A stretch of DNA of 15,069 nt from assembly GCA_946478915.1 (NCBI GenBank), contig CAMLER010000038.1, positions 1 through 15,069 of the forward strand, given 5' to 3'. This DNA comes from an uncultured Chryseolinea sp. Lineage in GTDB: Bacteria > Bacteroidota > Bacteroidia > Cytophagales > Cyclobacteriaceae. How positions within the stretch are numbered: position 1 is the first letter of the stretch; each line of letters opens with the position of its first letter. The position numbers were made by a program, and so were the translations under genes. Below are positions 1 to 5,518 of the stretch, piece after piece. The notes below the pieces were generated by a model. The model made no database searches and was not told the origin of the DNA. It saw only the letters and a program-made list of their open reading frames with translations.

Positions 1-873
1 ATCATATTCAGGCAACCGAAGGTCGAGAAGAAAGATGTCCTGGATTACTATAACTACATCGCAGAACATATTTTACCATATCTGAAAGACAGAGCTCAGG
101 ATGCGCGGCGTTATTCATCAGGGGCGCAGGCAATTATTGAATTATCAGTTAATGGTTTATTTGGAGATGACGACGCAAAGATTCCTAATTGGATCAGAAC
201 AACTCGTATAAAACAAGAGAAAGAAGACAAACGGCTGTTCACTTGTAACGATCGGGAACATTTGCTTTTTTATGTTGATGCCGGGTGCCTCGAGTTCAGG
301 CCCTGGTTTTCGAAAATGAAGTCTGTTCATTCTCCTGATTATCTAGTGATTACAATAGACTCACCGGACTACGAAATTAAAAAGGCGGCTAAGGCAGCGG
401 GTTACACCAAAGTGATATTGGATGGATTGCAATTGCCATCATTTATTAAGACGGATGGAAAATCCGGCCTTCACGTTTATGTTCCTTTGGATTCAAAAAG
501 CTCCTTTTTGGCAGCGAAAGAATCAGCAGCTTATATCTGCAGGTTGGCTCGCTTAAAAATGCCCGATCTTGTCGCCTTGACAGACTCTGGAGAGAGTGGT
601 TATGGTAAAGTCTCATTGGACTATTCCCTCAATGATGAAGGAAAGGGTATAATTGCACCTTACTCGCTCGTCGCGGGCGAGTCACCAAACGTTGCAACGC
701 CTTTGCTATGGGAAGAAGTTAACGAGGATCTGCAGCCGGAAAAATTTGATTATGAGAGTATTTTTAAGAGGTTAAAACGTATCGATGATCCCTTTGCATC
801 CTTTTATAAGAAAAAGACTAACGCCGACGACCTTCTGAATCGGTTGGAAGTAAATTACGGTTTTCTATTTTAA
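1..873 (+). CDS. LigD-type primase-polymerase (PolDom) protein, C-terminal part, 5' end outside the window
   Basis: The frame is open from base 1 to the TAA at 871-873, giving 290 residues without a start, so the gene begins outside the window. It matches the archaeo-eukaryotic primase fold of bacterial LigD: a KKDVLDYY start-of-domain segment near residues 10-17, an AGCLEFRPWFS core strand (the usual GCIELHPW), KTDGKSGLHVYVPL with the conserved His (bases 472-474), a LDY Asp (619-621) and an APYSL...VATPLLW tail. In NHEJ such domains add nucleotides at broken ends. The usual DxD metal pair reads TID here: Thr at 352-354 and Asp at 358-360. The FFQK lysine segment expected near residues 45-55 is not recognisable. 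The polymerase may therefore be weak or inactive. A TTG at 262 is an internal Leu, not a start. Whether a ligase domain lies upstream cannot be seen. Confidence 0.8.
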   Translation: MIFRQPKVEKKDVLDYYNYIAEHILPYLKDRAQDARRYSSGAQAIIELSVNGLFGDDDAKIPNWIRTTRIKQEKEDKRLFTCNDREHLLFYVDAGCLEFRPWFSKMKSVHSPDYLVITIDSPDYEIKKAAKAAGYTKVILDGLQLPSFIKTDGKSGLHVYVPLDSKSSFLAAKESAAYICRLARLKMPDLVALTDSGESGYGKVSLDYSLNDEGKGIIAPYSLVAGESPNVATPLLWEEVNEDLQPEKFDYESIFKRLKRIDDPFASFYKKKTNADDLLNRLEVNYGFLF

Positions 874-1064
874 GCTTTGCATATTTAAATGTCTGGCATT
901 AAACGCGTACGTGTCTCATCCTGCTAACGATTGAAATTGATGTATTAGGAACTTTCTAATTCCATTATCGTATTTGAAATCTTTTATGGCCTTATTGTGT
1001 TATGTAACCGTGTGAAAGCGACGGTATTAGCCGATAATATGTGAACCATCCCCATCGACATAGC

Positions 1065-1082
1065 AAACGGAGAAGTCCGTTT
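1065..1082 (+). promoter_or_regulatory. Hairpin AAACGGA-GAAG-TCCGTTT upstream of the sigma gene
   Basis: A perfect 7-bp stem with a 4-nt GAAG loop is followed by one more T. It could be a weak terminator for the upstream gene or an operator. The sequence GCAAACGGA at its left arm (1063-1071) is repeated exactly at 1118-1126, 55 bp downstream, inside the likely promoter, which favours a protein-binding role. Confidence 0.45.
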
Positions 1083-1114
1083 TGCAGTCAATTTCCGAGC
1101 GACCTTACATAGTA

Positions 1115-1144
1115 TTTGCAAACGGAAGGATAGTTGATATTTTG
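1115..1144 (+). promoter_or_regulatory. Possible Bacteroidota-type promoter for the sigma factor gene
   Basis: TTTG at 1115-1118 is followed 19 nt later by TATTTTG at 1138-1144, one T short of the TAnnTTTG -7 consensus. The -7 box ends 32 nt before the ATG at 1177. The repeated GCAAACGGA (1118-1126) overlaps the -33 box. The assignment rests only on this partial match. Confidence 0.35.
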
Positions 1145-1176
1145 TTTTGTATTAAAAGAGAAAGTCAAAATTATAT

Positions 1177-2040
1177 ATGCGCCAATTAAAAATTGTTAAA
1201 CAGATTACGAATCGTGAGAGCGAATCTCTGGAAAAATATTTTCAGGAGATCGGTAAGGTGGAATTGATTTCGAGCGAGATGGAAGTAGAACTTGCCAACA
1301 GGATCAAAGCCGGTGACCCCATCGCTCTTGAAAAGCTAACGAAGGCAAATTTGCGGTTTGTAGTTTCTGTTGCCAAGCAATATCAAAACGGTGGACTTTC
1401 CCTTGGCGATTTGATAAATGAGGGAAATGTGGGATTGATCAAAGCAGCAAAGCGATTCGATCCTACGCGCGGTTTTAAATTTATTTCATACGCGGTGTGG
1501 TGGATAAGGCAGTCGATTATGCAAGCCCTGGCTGATCAATCCAGGATCGTTCGCGTTCCAATGAATCGGCTGGGTTCTTTAAATAAAATAAACCGAACAT
1601 TATCAGAATTGGAGCAGCGGCATCAGAGAGAAGCTTCCAATCAGGAAATAGCAGACGAATTAAATCTTTCTGTTGATGATGTGGATAAGGCGCTAAAATA
1701 TGGTGGACGTCATCTTTCTATGAATGCGCCATTTGTGCAGGGTGAGGAAAACAGCCTATTGGACGTGTTGGAAAACGATTCAGAAGATACGCCAGATTCA
1801 GGACTGTTAGCGGAGTCGCTTCGCACAGCTATCGAGCGAGCGCTATCTACGTTGACCGACAGAGAGCGGGATGTGATCTCGCTGTACTTCGGGCTCGGCG
1901 GATCAGGCACGCACTCGCTCGAAGACATTGCCCATCGATTTAACCTTACTGTTGAAAGAGTAAGACAAATCAGAGAAAAAGGCTTGCGCAGGTTAAGGAA
2001 TGTGTCCCGAAGCAGTTCGTTAAAATCTTTCCTTGGTTAA
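1177..2040 (+). CDS. RpoD/SigA-type sigma factor paralogue (287 aa)
   Basis: Directs RNA polymerase core to promoters. All conserved regions are present: region 1.2 ([13 protein letters not shown], residues 18-30), region 2 ([17 protein letters not shown]...[12 protein letters not shown], 54-114), region 3 (about 130-205) and region 4 (215-280) ending in [11 protein letters not shown]. The length and the MRQLKI start fit the short Bacteroidota primary sigma factor, which lacks a large region 1.1. In the region 4.2 recognition helix the usual LTRERVRQI reads LTVERVRQI, with Val259 (bases 1951-1953) at the place of E. coli sigma70 Arg584, a -35 base-contacting residue. It also has [10 protein letters not shown] for the usual KEKAIRRLRH. 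I infer a secondary paralogue rather than the housekeeping factor. It appears to be monocistronic, with a leader in front and a terminator behind. Confidence 0.9.
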   Translation: MRQLKIVKQITNRESESLEKYFQEIGKVELISSEMEVELANRIKAGDPIALEKLTKANLRFVVSVAKQYQNGGLSLGDLINEGNVGLIKAAKRFDPTRGFKFISYAVWWIRQSIMQALADQSRIVRVPMNRLGSLNKINRTLSELEQRHQREASNQEIADELNLSVDDVDKALKYGGRHLSMNAPFVQGEENSLLDVLENDSEDTPDSGLLAESLRTAIERALSTLTDRERDVISLYFGLGGSGTHSLEDIAHRFNLTVERVRQIREKGLRRLRNVSRSSSLKSFLG

Positions 2041-2056
2041 ACTTTTTTTGGTAATT

Positions 2057-2075
2057 AAAAGATCTTCGATCTTTT
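2057..2075 (+). terminator. Hairpin AAAAGATC-TTC-GATCTTTT after the sigma gene
   Basis: A perfect 8-bp inverted repeat with a 3-nt loop starts 17 nt after the sigma factor stop. It is A-rich on the left arm and T-rich on the right, so it can act as a small terminator in either direction. It stands directly before a stronger terminator. Confidence 0.5.
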
Positions 2076-2088
2076 AAAATACGCGCTG

Positions 2089-2122
2089 TACCCTGCCTTT
2101 TATAAGGCAGGGTATTTTTTTT
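2089..2122 (+). terminator. Strong intrinsic terminator of the sigma factor gene
   Basis: TACCCTGCC (2089-2097) pairs perfectly with GGCAGGGTA (2106-2114) around an 8-nt loop, and eight T residues follow (2115-2122). This is a textbook rho-independent terminator on the + strand and separates the sigma gene from the glycoside hydrolase. Confidence 0.9.
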
Positions 2123-2254
2123 GATCCCGTTGAATTATTGCCATTAATTTCGATAACCTATGTGTAAATTGTTTCAAATTAGCAGACCGATTGGGCAAAG
2201 CTCAACTCATGGTGTGAAGGAAAAGTATACGTAACCAAATCGACGATACAAACC

Positions 2255-3709
2255 GTGAATAAGATTCTAACTTTCTTCTTCTTCTTGATATTAGTTGTTG
2301 CTATTGACATCAATGGGCAGCCCCTTTCGTTGCACCCTCAAAATCCGCATTACTTTAGCTACAAAGGAAAACCATTAATCCTGGTGGGTTCAGGTGAGCA
2401 TTACGGCGCCGTTATCAACAAAGGGTTTAATTATCAGATCTATCTTGAAGCGCTTAAGCAGGATGCTCTGAATACCACGCGACTTTTTACAGGAGCTTAC
2501 ATCGAAAAATCGGGAGATTTTGGTATTGAAAACAATACGCTCGCTCCTCGGTCAGAGGATATTCTGTTGCCCTGGAAAAGAAGTACGGTCGCAGGCTATG
2601 CTTTGGGTGGGAACAAGTTTGATCTTGATCAGTGGGACGAACATTATTTTGATCGATTGAAGAATTTCGTTCAGCAAGCTTCGTATACGGATGTCATTGT
2701 CGAGGTGGTTTTGTTTTCTGCCCATTACGGTGGCGGTTGGAACTACAGCCCGTTGAACAGCAAGAATAATATCAATCGTACGGATACGCTTTTGGGAAGA
2801 AACGTAAATACGCTGGAAAACGGAAATATTCTTGGTTTCCAGGAGAAGTATGTGCGTAAGATTGTTCGGGAGTTGAACATATTCGACAATGTTTATTTTG
2901 AAATTCAAAATGAACCATGGGCGGATCAGGTGGACACCACTATAATTGCGAATGCGTATGGCCCCTCCGATGATTGGAGATCAATGATGCAGGTAGTCTC
3001 TGATAAGTCGAATGCATGGCAGCGCAAGGTCGCCACCTGGATTAAGGATGAGGAATCGAAGTTGCCCAAGAAACATTTAATAGCTCAGAATATCAGCAAT
3101 TTCAGATATCCAATAACAAACTCCGATCCCAATATTTCTATTTTTAATTTCCATTACACGTTCCCCGCTGCGGCGCACGAAAACTATCATCTTAATAAGG
3201 TTATTGGATTCAATGAGACAGGCTTCGCCGGTAGGCTTGATGCGACTTACCGGAGACAAGCATGGCGTTTTCTTATGGCTGGTGGAGGATTGTTCGACCA
3301 CCTTGACTACTCTTTCTCTGCGGGCGCTGAGCATGGACAGGATACTACGTATAAAGCACCCGGTGGTGGAAGTCCTGCGCTACGGAAGCAATTAGGTGTG
3401 CTAAAGCGATTTTTTAATCAGTTTCCTTTCACCACCCTTAGACCGGACCTTACCTCCGTTGTCGCTTCACCGGGTGCGTCGACGTGGACACTCTCTGACG
3501 GGACTAAGATGTGGGTGATTTATGTCGAATCCATTGCAAGCAAAACGTATGATATCAAAACCGATATTCCGAATGGAAATTATGAGATGACCTGGACTGA
3601 CGCCTTAACCGGTAAAGTACTTGGGAAGGGATCAACAAACGGTAAGATACTTAAGGTGCCATCAACGCTTAGCGACAAGGTTGTGATAATCAGATCGGTT
3701 TCGAAATAA
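2255..3709 (+). CDS. Secreted glycoside hydrolase-like protein, clan GH-A type barrel (484 aa)
   Basis: Probably an exported enzyme acting on polysaccharide glycosidic bonds. Residues 1-22 form a signal peptide (a Phe/Leu-rich core, then AIDINGQP). A (beta/alpha)8-barrel is suggested by GKPLILVGSGEHYGAV near residue 38, the NVYFEIQNEPW strand with the NEP acid/base Glu220, and IGFNETGF with a candidate nucleophile Glu321, the spacing of retaining clan GH-A enzymes. The last 90 residues look like a small beta domain with a WTDALTGK motif, resembling the C-terminal domains that follow DUF4038-type barrels. The start is GTG at 2255; no upstream ATG in the same frame is suitable and there is no clear ribosome binding site. 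The substrate and GH family cannot be named from sequence alone. No SusC/SusD genes are nearby, so this is not part of a visible polysaccharide utilisation locus. Confidence 0.75.
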   Translation: MNKILTFFFFLILVVAIDINGQPLSLHPQNPHYFSYKGKPLILVGSGEHYGAVINKGFNYQIYLEALKQDALNTTRLFTGAYIEKSGDFGIENNTLAPRSEDILLPWKRSTVAGYALGGNKFDLDQWDEHYFDRLKNFVQQASYTDVIVEVVLFSAHYGGGWNYSPLNSKNNINRTDTLLGRNVNTLENGNILGFQEKYVRKIVRELNIFDNVYFEIQNEPWADQVDTTIIANAYGPSDDWRSMMQVVSDKSNAWQRKVATWIKDEESKLPKKHLIAQNISNFRYPITNSDPNISIFNFHYTFPAAAHENYHLNKVIGFNETGFAGRLDATYRRQAWRFLMAGGGLFDHLDYSFSAGAEHGQDTTYKAPGGGSPALRKQLGVLKRFFNQFPFTTLRPDLTSVVASPGASTWTLSDGTKMWVIYVESIASKTYDIKTDIPNGNYEMTWTDALTGKVLGKGSTNGKILKVPSTLSDKVVIIRSVSK

Positions 3710-3741
3710 CTTTAAAATTTGTTTTTCTTAAAAAAAATTGC

Positions 3742-3746
3742 GGGAG
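3742..3746 (+). promoter_or_regulatory. Shine-Dalgarno GGGAG deciding the exonuclease start
   Basis: GGGAG lies 6 nt before ATG 3753 and overlaps the first codons of the longer TTG-started frame. It is one of the few clear ribosome binding sites in this window. Confidence 0.6.
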
Positions 3747-3752
3747 TGTAGA

Positions 3753-4586
3753 ATGATCGTTCATCTTCTTGACGGCACTTATGAATTATTCCGCCACTTT
3801 TATGGGCATAGGAGCTACAATAAAGGTAAGGATAAGCCGTTCGGTGCCGTTGTAGGAGTCCTTTATGGTGTGTTACAAATGATTGACGAGGGGGCAACCT
3901 ATTTGGGCGTTGCAACGGATCATGTCATCGAATCATTTCGAAACGATTTGTGGCCTGGTTACAAGACATCTGAAGGTATGGACTGGGTACTATTGAAACA
4001 ATTCCATGCTCTGGAAGAAGCCTTGACGTCTATGGGGATCGTTGTCTGGCCTATGACGGATCTGGAAGCCGACGATGGGTTAGCTTCCGCCGCTCGTTTG
4101 GCAGCAGCTGATTCCAAGGTAGATAAGGTCTGTATCTGGACACCTGATAAAGATCTGGCTCAATGCGTGCGTGAAGACCGGGTTGTTCAAATTGATCGGA
4201 GGGCGGGAGCCATTCGCGATGCAAATGCTATCCGGAAAAAGTTTGGTGTGGATCCGGTGCTGATACCTGATTATTTAGCATTGGTCGGCGATAGTGCTGA
4301 TGGTTATCCGGGTATTCCTGGGATAGGGAAGAGCACCGCTGTACAACTTCTGAAACAGTATGGGCCGATCGAGTCGTGGCCCGAGAAAGCGCTGAGGAAA
4401 AGTCGGGAACAAGCCTTGTTATTCAAGCGACTTGCAACGCTGAGAACCGATGCCCAACTTTTCGAGGATGTAGAGGAGCTGCGATGGCGTGGTCCTACAA
4501 AATCGTTTTCTGAATATGTCACAAAAATCGGTGAGACAGGACTGTTAAAAAGGGCAAACGAAATGGCAGCTAAAGTTCGGTCTTGA
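3753..4586 (+). CDS. Stand-alone 5'-3' exonuclease / flap endonuclease (277 aa)
   Basis: Related to the N-terminal nuclease domain of DNA polymerase I; it removes 5' flaps or degrades 5' ends during repair. Metal ligands visible with the ATG start are Asp7 (HLLDGTYELF), Glu105/Asp107/Asp108 (LEADDG), Asp132/Asp134 (TPDKDLAQ) and Asp180/Asp183 (GDSADGYPGIPG). The helix-3-turn-helix DNA-binding region follows (GIPGIGKSTAVQLL). The VATDHVIESFRNDLWPGYKT segment is typical of the stand-alone subfamily found in many phyla. The ATG at 3753 is preferred over the TTG at 3738 because GGGAG (3742-3746) lies 6 nt before it and the family begins with M-x-V-H-L-x-D-G. It follows the hydrolase by 43 nt in the same direction, but a functional link is not evident. 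All catalytic acids are present, so it should be active. Confidence 0.9.
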   Translation: MIVHLLDGTYELFRHFYGHRSYNKGKDKPFGAVVGVLYGVLQMIDEGATYLGVATDHVIESFRNDLWPGYKTSEGMDWVLLKQFHALEEALTSMGIVVWPMTDLEADDGLASAARLAAADSKVDKVCIWTPDKDLAQCVREDRVVQIDRRAGAIRDANAIRKKFGVDPVLIPDYLALVGDSADGYPGIPGIGKSTAVQLLKQYGPIESWPEKALRKSREQALLFKRLATLRTDAQLFEDVEELRWRGPTKSFSEYVTKIGETGLLKRANEMAAKVRS

Positions 4587-4598
4587 CTGCTCTCGGAT

Positions 4599-4614
4599 AG
4601 CTTATAAGCTTTTT
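4599..4614 (+). terminator. Weak terminator-like palindrome after the exonuclease gene
   Basis: AGCTTATAAGCT (4599-4610) followed by TTTT lies 12 nt after the stop. The stem is only about 4 bp with a 4-nt loop, so this is a weak candidate. Confidence 0.3.
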
Positions 4615-4656
4615 CACGTGAGGTAGGTCAATGAATGTTTTGTACAAACTCTTGTT

Positions 4657-4698
4657 GAACATCGAACAAGGAACAAGGAACATCGAACACCGAAGTGT
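4657..4698 (+). repeat. Heptamer array GAACAWS, copy 1
   Basis: Units read GAACATC, GAACAAG, GAACAAG, GAACATC, GAACACC, GAAGTGT with an exact 7-nt period. The last two units form ACACCGAAGTGT (4687-4698), which in a minus-strand transcript folds as ACAC-UUCG-GUGU. Confidence 0.85.
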
Positions 4699-4734
4699 CG
4701 CTCGAGCCCAGATTGTACTCTTCATCATCGAGCG
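4699..4734. repeat. Inverted repeat CGCTCGA...TCGAGCG, copy 1
   Basis: Perfect 7-bp arms at 4699-4705 and 4728-4734 enclose a 22-nt loop. The arms exactly fill the space between the two heptamer arrays, so they look like a designed spacer module rather than chance. Confidence 0.75.
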
Positions 4735-4782
4735 AAACCTCAAACCTCAAACCTTAAACTTTAAACACTTTAAACTTTAAAC
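4735..4782 (+). repeat. Heptamer array AAACYTY, copy 1
   Basis: Seven near-identical heptamers (AAACCTC, AAACCTC, AAACCTT, AAACTTT, AAACACT, 2-nt TT insert, AAACTTT, and a last one, AAACTCA, running three bases into the relic) lead directly into the stop codon (4783-4785, minus strand) of the permease relic. Confidence 0.85.
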
Positions 4783-4849
4783 TCATTCACTCCTCAACGA
4801 TGTCGCCGGATTCATCCTAGTCGCTCGAACGCATTGGTAACCGATTGTC
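4783..4849 (-). pseudogene. 3'-terminal relic of an ABC permease gene
   Basis: On the minus strand this codes for TIGYQCVRATRMNPATSLRSE and a TGA stop. It corresponds to residues 884-904 of the complete permease at 5519-8233, with two amino-acid differences (I to V, A to T). Reading frame and stop are kept. Similarity ends at 4849 and the rest of the gene is missing. It is best read as the remains of a second permease copy or of a duplication of the 3' end. Confidence 0.85.
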
Positions 4850-4866
4850 CCTACCCGGCAACTTGA

Positions 4867-4938
4867 GGACAGCGTATAGAGGGGTGGTTAATATTGCCAG
4901 CTCTTGGTGTGCTGTTATCTCCGGCACAAATGTTTTAG
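4867..4938 (+). pseudogene. Separated N-terminal part of the DUF2569-like gene, ending in an in-frame TAG
   Basis: In the same frame as the CDS at 4948-5379, this part reads GQRIEGWLILPALGVLLSPAQMF and then TAG (4936-4938). EGWLILPALG matches the usual first-membrane-segment start of DUF2569 proteins. An in-frame TGA (4864-4866) stands upstream and no usable start codon precedes the motif. The end of the composite repeat at 4849 lies only 30 nt before the GWL motif, so the rearrangement probably removed the original start. Confidence 0.7.
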
Positions 4939-4947
4939 AGTTTCGTC

Positions 4948-5379
4948 ATGGATTTTCAACTAGTAAACGGACAGCCATGGTTGACTAATTACATTAATGG
5001 ATTTACAGGGTTAGCGGTTGTAGGTTTTTTGGAACAGGTTTATAATGCAAGTATGACAGTTTTTTTCATATTAGTTGCTGTGCTTTTTTTTCGCCGGAGA
5101 AGTTCAGTACCTACTCTGATGCAGTTTTACTATGGAGTTCCCCTTGTCTGGTTGTTGGTTGATTTACTTCTTCTGCAGTTAGTAGCCCCCGGTATTACTA
5201 CGGAGGAACATAGGAACATGCTCATCCGTAGCGTAATCGTAGCTGCAATTTGGATCCCATATTTTAGAACAGCCCAGCGCGTAAAAAGAACCTTCGTTAA
5301 CAGGTACAAGCATGACAAAGATGATGGGTCATTGGCTTTACAAGCTGAAGTAGTTGTCAACGAGAGGCAATCCGTTTAG
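4948..5379 (+). CDS. DUF2569-like membrane protein, N-terminally truncated (143 aa)
   Basis: The function of the family is unknown; it is an integral membrane protein of about four helices. Here membrane segments lie near residues 30-48 (MTVFFILVAVLFF), 60-80 (YGVPLVWLLVDLLLLQL) and 92-108. The signature end IRSVIVAAIWIPYFRTAQRVKRTFV matches the conserved DUF2569 end (AAIWIPYFxxSKRVKxTF). The ATG at 4948 follows an in-frame TAG by 9 nt, and the missing first helix is encoded just upstream (4867-4938). Either a shortened protein is made from this ATG or the whole is a pseudogene. It lies between the two copies of the composite direct repeat, which suggests it was caught in the rearrangement. 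The coding part itself is intact. Confidence 0.65.
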   Translation: MDFQLVNGQPWLTNYINGFTGLAVVGFLEQVYNASMTVFFILVAVLFFRRRSSVPTLMQFYYGVPLVWLLVDLLLLQLVAPGITTEEHRNMLIRSVIVAAIWIPYFRTAQRVKRTFVNRYKHDKDDGSLALQAEVVVNERQSV

Positions 5380-5394
5380 GTGCCGTAAGCGATT

Positions 5395-5436
5395 GAACAT
5401 CGAATATCGAACAAGGAATATCGAACACCGAAGTGT
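5395..5436 (+). repeat. Heptamer array GAACAWS, copy 2
   Basis: Units read GAACATC, GAATATC, GAACAAG, GAATATC, GAACACC, GAAGTGT. They differ from copy 1 at single bases while keeping the exact 7-nt period, and the ACACCGAAGTGT palindrome (5425-5436) is unchanged. Confidence 0.8.
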
Positions 5437-5472
5437 CGCTCGAGCCCAGATTGTACTCTCCATCATCGAGCG
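5437..5472. repeat. Inverted repeat CGCTCGA...TCGAGCG, copy 2
   Basis: Arms at 5437-5443 and 5466-5472 are identical to copy 1. The 22-nt loop differs by one base (TCC for TTC). Confidence 0.75.
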
Positions 5473-5515
5473 AAACCTCAAACCCTCAAACCTTAAACTT
5501 AAACTTTAAACTTTT
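5473..5515 (+). repeat. Heptamer array AAACYTY, copy 2, at the permease 3' end
   Basis: About six units of 6-8 nt (AAACCTC, AAACCCTC, AAACCTT, AAACTT, AAACTTT, AAACTTTT) end 3 nt before the permease stop codon complement (5519-5521). In the permease transcript this reads as GUUU repeated about every 7 nt. Confidence 0.8.
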
Positions 5516-5518
5516 AAC

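Larger units (their letters stand above)
874..1176. other. Intergenic leader before the sigma factor gene
   Basis: This 303-nt stretch has no convincing gene. Its left half shows nothing I recognise. The right half carries a hairpin (1065-1082), a repeat of its left arm at 1118-1126 and a weak Bacteroidota-like promoter, all consistent with a regulated leader for the sigma factor gene. Confidence 0.5.
4655..4849. repeat. Composite direct repeat, copy 1
   Basis: This stretch is nearly identical to 5394-5585. In order it holds a GAACAWS heptamer array (4657-4698), an inverted repeat CGCTCGA/TCGAGCG with a 22-nt loop (4699-4734), an AAACYTY heptamer array (4735-4782), and the last 21 codons of a permease gene on the minus strand (4783-4849). 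Similarity stops abruptly at 4849. Confidence 0.9.

Noticed and set aside
262..873. LigD-type gene starting at TTG 262
   Set aside because: The same frame is open to base 1 and the upstream residues match the family, so the TTG is internal.
1710..1928. Minus-strand frame opposite the sigma factor, and similar frames opposite other genes
   Set aside because: They lie inside strongly conserved coding regions and show no domain, signal or start context of their own.
3738..3752. TTG start for the exonuclease
   Set aside because: The ATG at 3753 has a Shine-Dalgarno sequence and matches the family start.
4657..4782. CRISPR array
   Set aside because: The repeats are 7-nt tandem units without unique spacers and no cas gene is near.
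4936..4938. Programmed read-through or recoding at the TAG
   Set aside because: No pyrrolysine machinery or recoding signal is visible, an in-frame TGA lies just upstream, and gene decay explains it more simply.
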